The notes beneath the pieces are model-generated. The model had not been told where the DNA came from and did no database searches. It worked only from the letters and a program-made list of their open reading frames with translations. Below are positions 1 to 11,839 of a DNA stretch of 64,000 nucleotides, in pieces. The translations under genes were made by a program, and so were the position numbers. Source of the stretch: Siphonodentalium dalli (taxonomy: Eukaryota > Mollusca > Scaphopoda > Gadilida > Siphonodentaliidae); the NCBI GenBank assembly GCA_032622095.1, contig CP136066.1, positions 99,903,319 to 99,967,318 of the forward strand. The letters run 5' to 3'. Within the stretch, counting starts at the first letter, position 1, and each line of letters starts with the position of its first letter.

Positions 1-343
1 AAGATAAAGATCTGCATTGAATTTGAGATGAACTGTTATTCTTGCTTTCACACTGCCCATAATTTTGACAGCAGTTGTACCTCACAGACATTAACTATCA
101 GGTATATTATGATCAATATGGCAACTTGTATATACGCGTGTTGAGCGTGAAAAAAAAAGATAAAATATGGAACTAATGGAATTGGTACTGAACATAGAAA
201 ATTAGAAATCGAATAGTGTGCCTTGTGTATGGTGAATATTTTAACAATCACTAGTATATCCTGAACATTTATATTTATTTGGTCACTCACATACAATTGT
301 CATGGTTTAGTACAGTTTGAGTAACACTTCCACTAAATTTCAG

Positions 344-462
344 GAGATGAAGTTATCAGAGCCTATGACAGTTTAAAAAGAATTTGCTGCGAAATCAAAC
401 TGAAGCATCCAGAGAAGATCACGTCAGTGAATTTGAGAAAATATATGGCCATAATCACACAG
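344..462 (+). CDS. Exon with LRK box of recombinase-like protein
   Basis: The exon is bounded by a TTTCAG acceptor and a GTGAGC donor, and is open for 39 full codons after two bases that complete a split codon. The peptide contains AYDSLKR and, near its end, NLRKYMAIITQ. In the family this LRK(Y/H)xAT segment aligns with the HxxR catalytic box of tyrosine recombinases; here the His is replaced but the Arg is kept. It ends in phase 0, which matches the next exon. Confidence 0.65.
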
Positions 463-615
463 GTGAGCAATACAATTTGTTTTAATTCTAAGACATGATC
501 AATTTAATTGTTTGTTTTTACTAGGATAACTGATTATGAAACAAGTATTTGTTTATCTATTGTAAATACTTGAGTAAATCTAATATACTCAATCGCCCTA
601 TCCATTATTTTTCAG

Positions 616-778
616 GCATTTTATCTGAGTCATCAACAACAGTCATGGATTACCAACTACCTGAGCCATTCAATGGACATTCACAAGATACATTACCGCA
701 TGACATATAAAAAATGATGCTTCTACAGGAATTCAACCTCGTTGGAAAGTATGCGGGAAAGAAACTAGATGATATCAG
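616..778 (+). CDS. Exon with H...Y box, frameshifted
   Basis: After a TTTTTCAG acceptor the phase-0 frame reads AFYLSHQQQSWITNYLSHSM, then DIHKIHYRM, which aligns with the family pattern of a conserved GH followed by H..YY, the His/Tyr end of a tyrosine-recombinase core. The frame stops at TGA right after a run of six A (704-709). The next segment, MMLLQEFNLVGKYAGKK, belongs to the same family but lies in another frame; one further A would restore continuity. The exon probably ends at a GTTTAA or nearby GTAATA donor. A real deletion or a homopolymer sequencing error are both possible. Confidence 0.6.
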
Positions 779-968
779 GTTTAATGGTTCGTAATAAGTT
801 AATGTTTTATCAAGCTTTTTATAGAATACTACTACCTCAATTGTTACCGAGATATCGGTACTGATATTGAACCTGAGAAATGAAATTTCCTTGTATGATT
901 GATTCGACGGTCAAACTAAAACAGTTAGAAAGTTGGAAAGTATGTAGGAAAGAAACTAGAATATATAT

Positions 969-1128
969 GCCATCAACGTCGTTTTTCGGTTGATCTATGA
1001 GCCTATAGATCGATCAGTAGACGAATAACATACAGTATAATTCCGCAAAGTGGATTATACTAAGTATGTTATTCGTCTACTAATCGATCTTTTGGCTCAT
1101 AGATAAACCGATAAACGACGTTGATGGC
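969..1128. mobile_element. Hairpin MITE, 160 bp
   Basis: The element starts GCCATCAACGTCGTTT and ends with its near-exact inverted complement, AAACGACGTTGATGGC. The arms are about 75 bp each with a very short loop around 1045, so nearly the whole element can fold into one stem. Flanks are AT-rich with TATA on both sides, which could be the target duplication but is too common here to be decisive. There is no coding capacity. Confidence 0.8.
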
Positions 1129-1129
1129 T

Positions 1130-2130
1130 TATAATTACAACGATAACACTTTATTTCAACTATCTACTATTAATCCATCTCAGAAAAATTAATTGCCAAA
1201 ACATGATTTTCCGTTGGACGATCTCCGAATTTGGTTGATGGTCCGAAAATAAATTGGCCGAAATTGTCAACGCGCAACTACACCAAGCAAACTTTCAGAA
1301 AATAAATATTTACACCTCAACTTCAATTTTCAGCAATAAACTATCCATGATAACAAAAATTACTTGTTTGGCTACGATTTAAGTTTAAAATGAGTCAATA
1401 ACAACCCAACAATTATCAACACACACAGAGTCGAATCCGAAGCGATTGGATAGCGATCTCCGGTACAATTATTAACTCCAGACTCCACTCTCCAGCCCGA
1501 TGGCCGATGTAATTTGTAAACAAATGCCATGACCACATCTAATGTTCTCGTGACAAATGCCATGTCATTACCATTGTTACGAAGCAGATAAATGTTAATT
1601 GGGTTGTAATCGGGTAACGCATTTTACTTATTTCCAATAAGATTATCCATGTTCATCAACCTGTTGATCACTCTGATTCATGATAATTTGTGTTCACAGT
1701 AACTATAACGTTGTCATGGACTCTCTTTCGAAAATTGGACAAATGAAAAACGCGGCACGAACTTTTAGTGTTCAGTCGAGCGTTACAAAAACATGAATAC
1801 GGCTGAAATGAACAGACATAAGTATAGTATAGTGTCCGCAAGAAGCCGAAACATGCAATATAGACATCAAATACTTTTTCAAATGTTTCTAGCATTGAGT
1901 TTTCGAGTTTTTTTTTTTCACTGAAATTCTTATGAAATTATCGTTCCGCGCTTTCACGTCATCCGGGGACGTCGTGAGGGGCGACGGCTATAGACTCGCC
2001 CATTTTTCTTAAAGTATCACTACGTCGTCTACTGCAACGTCTATGCACTGATATATCAGGTCACGCGCTAGCCTATCGACCAATCAAATGCCCGTATTTC
2101 GACGAAAACGAAAGTAGTTGTAATTATATT
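1130..2130. other. Intronic sequence without recognised content
   Basis: I see no exon, RNA gene or strong repeat here. The stretch 1960-2060 is more GC-rich and CpG-containing than its surroundings. The whole segment interrupts the second copy of a local tandem duplication. Confidence 0.4.
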
Positions 2131-2953
2131 ACTCTGAATGGTTCATAATATGTTAATGTATTATCAAGCTTGTCATAGAATACTACCTAAATTGTTACCG
2201 AGGTACCGGTACTCATATTGAACCTCAGAAATGCAATTTCCTTGTATGATTGATTCGACGATCAAACTAAAACGGTTATTATAATTCCATCGCAAATAAA
2301 CTACTACCGATCTTTGTGGCTATAACTATGCTTTGATTAAGATAATAATGCAGAAAATCCTTCGTTTGAACATGAGTCTTTCAAAAACAACACCACACAT
2401 CATGATATATATATTTTTAGAACTGGTATTTGATGCTGAAGGACAGATCAGTCCAGGGTCGGACAAGGAGTAAGTTCCCTTTTTGCTTATACACATGGAA
2501 ACTGATTGCTTCCTGAAAAAGCATGGAAGTCCACCCATTGACTCATGTCTTAACAATTTCTTCAAATGACATATACAACTTCACAGGGCCGATCAGGATA
2601 ATGGTGGCTGTGAGAGCCTTTCTGGGACCTATTGACCATCAAATAGAATAATATCAATAAATAGGCATTTCATATCATAACCGAACAATTGCGGAAAATG
2701 CCGTTTTTAGAGTTTTATTTGAAAACGGCTCTACATACACCCCAAAACATGTGGGGTTAGTTGTGTTGGGATCAAAAAGCACTTTCGAATAGTATATAAT
2801 GTCAAAAATGCACATTTTGTGGCCACAAGCACTTAGTGCCATTTTAAAGGTTGATTCTCTTTTCTAAATAACTGAAAACTTCTGCAATGATCAGCTTTAA
2901 AACAAAACATGATTCGCCCGGTTCCAATTTAAAAAAAAATCAGTTTCTTGCAG

Positions 2954-3026
2954 TTGGCAGGGACAACAACATATGTAAGCTGGAGAATGTTGGAAGACGA
3001 AGATTTCCAACCAGGTTTTGATGATG
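2954..3026 (+). CDS. Acidic linker exon
   Basis: The exon runs between a TTTCTTGCAG acceptor and a GATGATG/GTGAGT donor and reads LAGTTTYVSWRMLEDEDF followed by QPGFDD. It ends one base into a codon, which is exactly what the exon at 10385 needs. The acidic character fits the linker between the recombinase core and the terminal domain in this family. Its phase-0 start does not match the phase-2 end of the exon at 616-778. Confidence 0.5.
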
Positions 3027-3067
3027 GTGAGTCTAAACATGGTTATAAATTTACTTTTAATATATTA

Positions 3068-3250
3068 AAGCCACATGGCGGTTTGCGCTCCAAAATACAC
3101 AAAATAATATTCGCTTTTGAAATTTTCCCGGTATCAAAATAGGTAGATAAATGCCCAAACTACCTGTCTACGACCAATATATATCCCAAAAAGACGCAAT
3201 CAAGTCATGAAAATTACAACAAAATCATATTGTTTGGTCCCAAAACAAAC
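3068..3250 (+). repeat. Dispersed repeat, second copy at 40.5 kb
   Basis: The segment begins AAGCCACATGGCGGTTTGCG and is closely matched at 40533-40740, including CAAAATAGGTAGATAAAT versus CGAAATAGGTCGATAAAT and the AAAAAGACGCA motif. The two copies diverge at their right ends. This is a non-coding interspersed family of unknown type. Confidence 0.75.
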
Positions 3251-3559
3251 CAGCCATTTTGGATGATGCAACCACCGACAACAGCCGAGGATTTCCGGGT
3301 GTATTCGTATATAAGCTTCCCCCGCGTCTCTATAATTTTCGGTACGCGATAAAGGGGTTTCAGTTGATCGTATGTGACCCTGCCAGATCAATGGTCTCTG
3401 TTGACAAGAATTTAATGATAGGACGGTCATTCTGCATTTATCAGAGACGTGGCGATGCTGCGATTTGTGGGAGGGGGTTCAGAAAGGATCATAATATTAC
3501 TTATATAATAAGTAATTATGTTGAGATTTATTTGTATTTAAATTTCAACCCAACATCAT

Positions 3560-5170
3560 TATCGTAGTAAATTGCATGACTTGCAGTATATGTTGAATAT
3601 ATTTCTTTCTTATAGAATATAGTAATGAGTTGCCAAGTATTATATCATGTCACGAATTTATACTCTGGCTATCGTAGAGATCATATTCAACCCGTTAAAA
3701 ATATGGGAACGTTTTAATATTCTGACGGAGAACTTTATAGCATTGAACAAACACAGTGACTATATATATATTTCTTTGTTAATACTTGTTTCTTAATAAT
3801 ATATTTAACAATAGGGGTGGTCACAACTCCAGATTGCATGATTTGTCTGTGACTTTTGTGAGTCGACATCGAAATAAACATTGAATTGATTACCCATGAT
3901 AAATTTCATAATTGTGAAGGATGCCAATCAAACACGACTCAACAAAGTGACATATTTCATGCAACATCGAGCTGGGATCTTCGTGACCTACATACACTGG
4001 AATACAGTATTTACCGAGGAACGACATTAACGAAGACAATATTAGTTGCACTGTTTTTTTTAATTGTTTATAAACTTCCCTATCTGAACATGAAAATATT
4101 CACATTATTTGAACTGTGTAGAATTATCTCTATGGGCGTATATAGTCAGGGTATATATATCATGATATGATCTAGCTATTAAAGTATATATCCATATAGT
4201 TTTTCACAATTTACGTAGATCCGTCCATTGCATGTGTATATGTTGAAATCAACTGGAAACAAGATAGACAGGTGGAGAGAGTGTACACACACACGTCACA
4301 TCGGAACGGTGTTAATTATTTACTTGGATGAACGGTTTTGACTATCTATTTTTTAACGCACGGAAAAATTAGATATCAAATGAAAGTAGAACATGTGAGC
4401 TGTATGATTTGCACTGCTCTATAATTTGAAAGTTGTGCCATGGGAACGGCGTGTAAACAATGTAGACACATTTTGAGGAAATATTTAAAAACAAATTTAA
4501 TCCTATTCTACTGCTGAAACCGATGGTGAAGATGCTGTTTTGGGTGTTATTTGTCATGTCTATTTTCTAACTTTTCAAATATAAAATGAGGTAACAGGTG
4601 TGATATGGCCATTTTGGGACAGACAATCTACATAATTATATGGTTTACGACTACAAAGCATTGTTTGTGTATATTTCATTTTATTACTAACATGGCAATA
4701 GTTGGTGCACATAATGCCACCTATCACATAAAATCAGCATTTTTCAATACTGATTGTCATGACGGATGCCATTTTCAATAGAAAATTTTGCTCTAAGCGG
4801 ATTTATCGGATTTTGGATATGTTATAGAGGATATGATTATTATTCCTCTTCAAAATGGAATAAAAACCAACTTAGTCCAAGTATTTTCTAGGTCAAAACT
4901 TTTATCGACAAGACCTGGATGTCTTACCATTTTGCCCTTTTCCCACATTTTGTCTTGTAACTCAGAGGCATGTGGTTTTAATTAAACTGAGATGGTAAAA
5001 TAAAATAAACAAATTTTGAGTACCCCAAGCATCTTATATGTACTGGTTGTCCCTATATATAGACTATAAACTCAACATAGACGCCAGTGTGCACCAGGGA
5101 AGTGACAGTTATCAATATCGTTCCTTTTTATTAGAGGTAGAAGCATATTTTCCAAATTTTCATTTCGGTC
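3560..5170. other. Intron with no recognised feature
   Basis: AT-rich intronic DNA with scattered short open frames and no splice-bounded coding exon, RNA gene or obvious repeat that I can support. Confidence 0.4.
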
Positions 5171-5171
5171 C

Positions 5172-5450
5172 TAAATTTGTGTTTCTCTGGCTTCGGGGGT
5201 TAACACAATATTTGATTTGAGTCGAGGACCCCGCCCATCAAAGCTCAGAGTTATTAGATATCGATTTTTAATATCTTTTATTTTTAATATCTTTTATTTT
5301 TAATATCTTTTATTTTTATTTTATTTTTCATCGGTACTCAATCCGATCAGACGCTCCTAAATTACTATTTCTTTGGTTTCGGGGTAAACATTATTTGATT
5401 CGAGTCGAGGAACCCACACGTCAAAGCTTAGAGTGATCGATTTTTGAAGT
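5172..5450 (+). repeat. Local ~95-bp direct duplication with TTTTTAATATC minisatellite
   Basis: The segment around 5172-5270 (TTGATTTGAGTCGAGGACCC, then TCAAAGCTCAGAG) recurs at 5356-5450 with about ten changes. Between them, 5262-5325 is a short tandem run of TTTTATTTTTAATATC units. Confidence 0.7.
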
Positions 5451-5459
5451 TTGTTATTT

Positions 5460-6470
5460 CTCGAGATGTGTAATAACATGTGGTCAAATGGAGGGTCTCG
5501 GAAAAATTTCTGGATGAAGATGGATAACTCTAAATTCAAGTGATACTTTAGTGATAATATGGCCATATTTTGTTGAACAAAATGTTGATATAAAACAAGT
5601 TTTGGGAAATTCGATACCATAGTTGACACAGTGATTAGCATTAATGTGTTGTAATAAATCGATTCTGGTAACTAAAGCGTATTTTGAAGAAATGTTGTTG
5701 TTGTTGTTGTATCTTGTTGGTATGGGGACCGTCTAATCGGATTGAGTACCTTTAAAAAGAACTACGGATTTGAACTAACTGCAGTTTATCGACCAAACAT
5801 ATATATAGTGCCACTTTCAACTGAAAATTATTTACTATACAAAATTGCGATTAGAGTATATTTGAGAAAAATGAATGTGTTCCAAGGATCAATGTAAATG
5901 ACTAAAATTCATGTTGACATTGTGTAACAAACTGGAAAACCGTTCTATCAGTACATCCTTGTCAACAGAGGCTATTATTCTCGCATGGATAAATAAGATC
6001 CAACGGAAACACATTATCGCGTACCGATGTGGGGAACCTTGGAAAATGAAATATGTCACAAACATGGCGGTATCGAGAATGCATTATTTCCGAAAACACA
6101 TGAGCGCTGCCGGCATAACTCGGGAAGATTGGCTGATTAGAAAACTTTAACCAGAACAGAGAAACGATAACAAATTTACGCAAAAATATAACTAATAAAA
6201 CGCGGTTTTAGCGCTATATCGACGAATTAGCTCGGGAATAGTTTGCATATATATGTATGTTTTGAGACACCTGTTCTCGAATTACGTATACATAAATTTT
6301 AGGGTGCGAATGAGCCATGTCCGTTTGATAAACATATAACAAGTGCTATCTATCTGGTATTAGTTTTTAGCTTAACTTGACAAAAAATCAGTTCAGTGTA
6401 TTTCATCCATGGGAAACGGTCAAATGATTTTTGTTACCATAATATCTATATTTGGGAACCCATTTAGTTA
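5460..6470. other. Intron with no recognised feature
   Basis: No convincing exon. One 79-residue open frame at 5911-6150 has no splice support and no family resemblance that I recognise. Confidence 0.35.
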
Positions 6471-6477
6471 TATGTTT

Positions 6478-7569
6478 TTAGCTCAACTTTACTTTGTAAA
6501 GTTTGAGCTATTGCCATGGCTTGGTATCCGTCGTCCGTGTGTACTAATACATTTAGACCGGAACGATTCATTTTGGGGTCATTCAGAAAAAAAACATAGC
6601 CGCTATCAGCCATCTTGGATTTCAAAATTCAATCTATTAGCACGAGCTACAGATTTCAGTCTGATCATCATGAAATTTGTCATGGATGTTAATATTGACT
6701 TGTAGATGGGAAGGAGTCATTTTAGGTCATTCGGCCAAAAAACATGGCCGCCAGCATTTTTACTCTTTGCATGACTAGATCGTTTGGCACGGGCCACAGG
6801 TCGTACCTTTGGTCGGATCATTGTGAAATTTGTCATGACTGTTGACATGTAGATGGGATAGAGTCATTTTGGGGTCATTCGGCAAAAAAACATGACCGCC
6901 AGCGGCCATCTTGGATTTCAAAATTCAATCCATTAGCACGGGCTACATGTCGTACTGTCGTCTGATCATCATGAAATTTGTCATGGATGTTAATATTGAC
7001 ATGTAGATGGGAAAGAGTAATTTTTAGGTCATTCGGCCAAAAACATGGCCGCCAGCATTTTTACACTTTGCATGACTAAATCCTTTAGCACGGGCTACAG
7101 GTCGTACCTTTAGTCGGATCATTATGAAATTAGTTAGGACTATTGACATGTAGATTGGAACTAGTCATTTTGGGGTCATTCGACCAAATAACATGGCCAC
7201 CAGCAGCCATCTTGGATTTTATTCTTCGCAAGACTAAATCCTTTGGCACGGGCTACATGTCGTACATTTGGTCTGATCATCATCATGAAATTTGTCATGG
7301 CTGTTGACATTGGGATGTATATATGAACGAGTCATTTTGGGGTCATTCGGCCTTAAAACGTGTCCACTGGCACTCTGGCAGCCATCTTGGATTTTACTCT
7401 TTGCACGACTAAATCCTTTGGCACACCCTAGAGTCCACTTCCCTCATCTGATCATCTCCAGACTTCATATTAATCTTGATATTGATCTTACTAGATGGAA
7501 GCTATCAAATGTTTTTGAATTTCATTGGAAAACATACACATGTAGCCGCCAGAACCATTTTGGATTTTA

Positions 7570-7570
<1 letters not shown>
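6478..7570 (+). repeat. ~150-bp tandem array headed by a hairpin
   Basis: The array opens with a hairpin (AGCTCAACTTTACTTTG then TAAAGTTTGAGCT). About five degenerate units follow. The marker TGTAGATGGGA occurs near 6705, 6848, 7000 and 7148, giving periods of roughly 145-152 bp. Units share TCATTTTGGGGTCATTCGGC, ACATGGCCGCC and GCCATCTTGGATTT. A matching right end (CAAGTTGAGCTACAG) appears at 10301, so the element was probably split by the later insertions at 7.57-10.2 kb. A shorter relative lies at 11239-11803. Confidence 0.75.

Positions 7571-7571
<1 letters not shown>

Positions 7572-7604
<33 letters not shown>
7572..7604. repeat. (TA)n microsatellite
   Basis: A run of about 16 TA units immediately precedes the Helitron-like array and probably belongs to the insertion junction. 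Confidence 0.9.
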
Positions 7605-9110
7605 TAGCCGATGAGCCCGACGTTGTCCGGGCTATTCAAAAACCAAATTTCAAGTCGATAGCTCCACCCGTTTCCGAGATCTGGTCTGCGCATGCGCGAA
7701 GCTGGCGTCGCACGAGCTCGGCGACCCGATAAAATTCGTATCCGGGGCGAGATACATTCACATAACAATTTTCAAGTCGATAGCTTCCCCCGTTTCCGAG
7801 ATCTCGTCTGCGCATGCGCGAAGCTGGCGTCGCACGGGCTCGGCGACCCGATAAAATTCGTATCCGGGGCAAGATACATTCACATAGCAAATTTCAAGTC
7901 GATAGCTCCACCCGTTTCCGAGATCTCGTCTGCGCATGCGCTGCACGGGCGTCGCACGGGCTCGCCAACGACGACCGCCTGGTCAAACTACACACACGTA
8001 CCAAGTTTCGTCCCGATCGGTCGAGAATCGTAGATTTGTATTAATGACAGACAGACAGACAGACAGAGGTCTTCAAAATATATATGAGACTAGCTGATGT
8101 GCCCGACGTTGTCCGGGCTATTCAAAATATATATAAGAAATATTTGTACCCGGTAGCTCCACCCGTTTCAATAAGAAAAAATTATACCCGGTAGCTCCAC
8201 CCGTTTCCGAGATCTGGTCTGCGCATGCGCGAGGCTGCATGGTGTCGCACGGGCTCGGCGACCCGATACAATTTGTACCCGGCGCAAGATACATTCACAT
8301 AGCGAATTTCAAGTCGATAGCTCCACCCGTTTCCGAGATCTCGTCTGCGCATGCGCTGCACGGGTGTCGCACGGACTCGCCAATACGACAACGACCACCG
8401 CCTGGTCAAACTACACACACGTACCAAGTTTCGTCCCGATCGGTGGAGAATCGTAGATTTGTATAAAGGACAGACAGACAGACAAACAGACAGACAGATT
8501 GTATCAAAATATATAAGAGACTAGCAGGTTAGCCCGCCACCGGCGGCTTGTCCGAAACATGACATTTTTATATATATTTTTTTAATTTTTAGCTCCACGC
8601 GTTTCAATAAGAAAAATTTGTACCCGGTAGCTCCACCAGTTTCCGAGATCTGGTCTGCGCATGAAAATATGTACCCGGTGCAAGATACATTCACATGCCA
8701 AATTTCAAGTCGATAGCTCCACCCGTTTCCGAGATCTCGTCTGCGCATGCGCTGCACGGGCGTCGCACGGGCTCGGCGACCCGATAAAATTTGTACCCGG
8801 CGCAAGATACATTCACATAGCAAATTTCAAGTCGATAGCTCCACCCGTTTCCGAGATCTCGTCTGCGCATGCGCTGCACGGGCGTCGCACGGACTCGGCG
8901 ACCCGATAAAATTTGTACCCGGCGCAAGATACATTCACATAGCAAATTTCAAGTCGATAGCTCCACCCGTTTCCGAGATCTCGTCTGCGCATGCGCTACA
9001 CGGGCGTCGCACGGGCTCGCCAATACGACAACGACCACCGCCTGGTCAAACTACACACACGTACCAAGTTTCGTCACGATCGGTCGAGAATCGTAGATTT
9101 GTATGAAGTA
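7603..9110 (+). mobile_element. Helitron/Helentron-like elements with 122-bp units
   Basis: Three successive elements start ACTAG(C/A)(C/T)GATG..GCCCG (about 7603, 8091, 8520). They contain one to three copies of a 122-bp CpG-rich unit and end in CAAACTACACACACGTACCA followed by a (GACA)n or (ACAC)n microsatellite. In each unit the order is TCAAGTCGATAGCTCCACCC, GTTTCCGAGATCTCGTCTGC, GCGCATGCGC, then GGCGACCCGATAAAATT. This layout of central tandem units followed by a microsatellite is known from non-autonomous Helitron-like elements of bivalves and insects. There is no protein; the open frames here are shadows of the repeated units. The elements are nested or arrayed head to tail. Confidence 0.75.
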
Positions 9111-9359
9111 CAACACACACACAAACATAAATATATAAGAGAGATATGTAAATTAGATAGATTGTATCAAAATATATAGGAGAGATATGTAAATGATCTA
9201 CACACCATTACTGGTGTTTCTCAAAGTTTAGTGGGGTATATCAATACTCATTCACGATCATATCATTGAGGTCCGGAGGGTGTGGGCTATCTCTCGAATA
9301 CAAGGAGTTCTCAAAATATATAGAAGAGATATATATCTATCTATTATTTTTTTTGGAAG

Positions 9360-10145
9360 ATCTGTTTGTGTGTGTGTGTGTGTGTGTGTGTCTGTGTGAT
9401 CGCGATGAACTCGAAAACGGCCGACCCGATTTCGATGAAACTTCGTATGTGAGGATACTATCGGTCGGGAAGTGGCATAGGCATATTAATGTTCAGATCC
9501 GAGGTAAACTTTTCACGTGCTGAGGTCAAATCTGTTTTTACGCTGTGTTACGGGACTTTCATTTGAGTTCGGTGCTTACAAATCGATTCGAAACAGCGCG
9601 AATAATAAAATGCCAGTCATAATAATGACACTGTGAGAATCTTTCGTGTTTCCTCTTTCCAACGATATATAATGCGTATGTATCCGTTTTAGTTATCTGC
9701 CTCAATTATCAAGAAGAAGTGGTACTATCTTCCATCAGGATAAAAACAATGCGTAACTTCTATGACGTCGTTAGAGGTCATGACGTTAGATCACGTTAAC
9801 GTTTAACCGGCCGATGCATTTTGACTGTTTCAGACGTCTTGGCGATATCTCGGGCACCGATGGTAATTTATCTTTACGTTGAAACTTGATAATTAATGAG
9901 CGTGTGTATATATGAGGCGCGTTTATATACTTGAGTGGAAATCAAATCGGGTTAAACTGGCGGATTTTTACGGACGAAATTTTATGCATAGGGTATCTCG
10001 GTATCCGCTGGGCCGATTTCCCGGTATCCGCTGGGCCGATTTCCACCATTTTTGGGTTGTTGGTGTTTGATCCCACCTGACCTTGACCTTCAAAATGGTC
10101 AATTCAAGGTCAAAGCCCGGACGAAGTCGGGTCACCTTCTAGTAT
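9360..10145 (+). mobile_element. Second non-autonomous element, (GT)n start and CCCGGACGAAGTCGGG end
   Basis: A (GT)n tract at 9368-9392 is followed by GATCGCGATGAACTCGAAAA and a moderately GC-rich body. The right end reads AAAGCCCGGACGAAGTCGGG, then TCACCTTCTAGT, next to a long (TA)n. The CCCGGAC..GTCGGG hairpin just before a CTAG-type end resembles a Helitron 3' end, but the usual CTRR terminus is not certain. No coding capacity. Confidence 0.5.
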
Positions 10146-10165
10146 ATATATATATATATATATAG

Positions 10166-10203
<38 letters not shown>
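10143..10203. repeat. (TA)n microsatellite
   Basis: A nearly pure TA tract of about 60 bp, interrupted once by GC, directly after the Helitron-like right end. Confidence 0.9.
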
Positions 10204-10205
<2 letters not shown>

Positions 10206-10300
10206 ATCTTCATGTTGATAATCTAGTATTACTTAGAAATTTCAACTTTCTGCATTCCTAATCGCTCCATTGACTGTAACACATGAAATTATTTCCTTTC

Positions 10301-10340
10301 CAAGTTGAGCTACAGTGTCTTTGACACTTTCATTTAATAT
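10301..10340 (+). repeat. Orphan right end of the 6.5-kb foldback family
   Basis: CAAGTTGAGCTACAGTGTCT followed by TTGACACTTTCATTT matches the end of the element at 11769-11803. It pairs with the AGCTCAACTT hairpin at 6480. It is probably the displaced right end of the element interrupted at 7.57 kb. Confidence 0.55.
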
Positions 10341-10384
10341 TACATTGTCAACTTATATATCTATAAAATAAATATTGTTTCCAG

Positions 10385-10508
10385 TTCAAGGCCGTGACGA
10401 TTACAAGTTTGACGAAGAGGATGAAGGAGATGCACCCAATGTGTCACTGAAAAATGGGTTGTATATGATCTCTGCGAAGTATTCTGTTCACACTTTTATG
10501 GGAAATAC
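10385..10508 (+). CDS. Acidic exon of the recombinase-like gene
   Basis: The exon follows a TGTTTCCAG acceptor. With the one base carried from exon 2954-3026 it reads VQGRDDYKFDEEDEGDAP, then NVSLKNGL, a strongly acidic linker. The donor is uncertain: GTTGTA, GTATAT, GTATTC or GTAAAT all give phase 2, which suits the next exon. The end given is the latest possible one. Confidence 0.5.
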
Positions 10509-10509
10509 G

Positions 10510-11235
10510 TAAATTTAAAAGTTAAATTGACTTATGAAATCATCAGTTTAACTGACAGATCAATTATAGTTACTGATATCCATCGTGTACTTTATTGAAC
10601 CATTCAAAGACATCCAATTCAAATAAATGTAACTGGTGCTGCACAGGGACAAAAGAAACAATGTTCGAAACAAGAATAATATATATTATTTATATTGATT
10701 ATTCCAGTGGTGCGCATCGCTATGAAAGAATAAATTTGCGTAATAAATAGTCTTAGTGTTTTTTGGAAGTTTTATTAGCATGTCAAAAATTGTGAAGAAA
10801 AAATACAACAAAAAAGCTTTTTTGGGACTTTGGATAGCTTGATATATTGTGGTTCTATTTTTTATTCCACATAAAGTCATTTGAGGCATTATCATATGGT
10901 CTTAGCTACTTTGTGAATATAATATTCTTTTAGAAACATTCCGCAATGTTTCAGGCTTTCCTATTGCATGATCATGACACACAGATAGAGACCTGTGTTT
11001 TATTATTTAGTTATTACTTCTATGTCATAATACTGCTGACATAGGTGGTTGAGGCTATCAATGCAATGACATGGGAATGACTTTGTGATGTTACATTTAA
11101 GAAAAGTACATTGCGCTTGAAGCCAATATTACTCCTATACACATTAGCCACAATTGCTTCGTTGCGGTGTAATATTATGCAACTGTTCCAGGCTTTGTCA
11201 ATATAACCCACTGTCATATTGCCCTCGTTGGTTAT
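10510..11235. other. Intron with no recognised feature
   Basis: AT-rich intronic sequence. I see no exon or defined repeat. Confidence 0.4.
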
Positions 11236-11238
11236 TAT

Positions 11239-11803
11239 TAGCTTAACTTGACGAAGTCAAGATAAGCTATTGCCATCGTGCAGCGTCTCTGCATCTGTTA
11301 ACATTTCCTTCAACACGGGCTACAGTCCACATCTTTCGTCCAATTTTCTTGAAATTGACATTGACACGTACATGGGAACAAGTTATTGTGGCCACGCCCA
11401 TTTAAAAAACATGGCCGTCGGCCGCCATCTTGGATTTTGCCCTTAAATCCTTTAGCACTGGCTACAGCCCACATTTTTCATCCAATTTGATTGAAATTTG
11501 CTGTGTATATTGACATGTAGATGGGAACGTGTGATTTTGGCCACACCCATTTAAAAACATGGCCACTGTCGGCCATCTTGGATTTTGCACTGAAATCGTT
11601 TGGCATGGGCTACACTCCAGATTTTTCATCCAATCTTCTTGAAATTTGCTGTGTACATTGACATTGACACGTATATGCGAACAAGTGATTTTGGCACACC
11701 AAAAGGCATTTAGCCCAGGTATCCTCACTATCTTCTGATTACAGTTATCAGTAGTTATGCATTAAGAGCAAGTTAAGCTACAGTGTCCTTGACACTTTCA
11801 TTT
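11239..11803 (+). mobile_element. Foldback element with 12-bp inverted ends
   Basis: The left end TAGCTTAACTTG (11239-11250) and the right end CAAGTTAAGCTA (11769-11780) are perfect inverted repeats. The left end carries a hairpin (CTTGACGAAGTCAAG) and the right end another (TGTCCTTGACA). The body has about three ~140-bp degenerate units with GGGCTACA, ATGGCCGCC-like and GCCATCTTGGATTT motifs, shared with the array at 6478-7570. It ends about 25 bp before the polypyrimidine tract of the terminal exon. Confidence 0.65.
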
Positions 11804-11839
11804 GCTAAATGTACTGGTGTTTTTTTCAGCTTTTATCAG

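Larger units (their letters stand above)
742..2275 (+). repeat. Tandem exon-intron duplication split by an insertion
   Basis: The end of exon 2 and the following intron (742-925) recur directly downstream: 932-962 repeats GTTGGAAAGTATG..AGGAAAGAAACTAG with two changes, and 2136-2275 repeats 781-925 at roughly 88% identity by eye. About 1.17 kb of unrelated sequence, starting with a hairpin element, separates the two parts of the second copy. The simplest reading is a short tandem duplication that was later interrupted. Confidence 0.75.

Noticed and set aside
5911-6150. 79-codon plus-strand frame
   Set aside because: No acceptor or donor and no recognisable motif; composition does not differ from the surrounding intron.
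7636-9106. Many overlapping 60-119-codon frames on both strands
   Set aside because: They are shadows of the 122-bp GC-rich unit, whose length is not a multiple of three; products repeat the unit in several frames.
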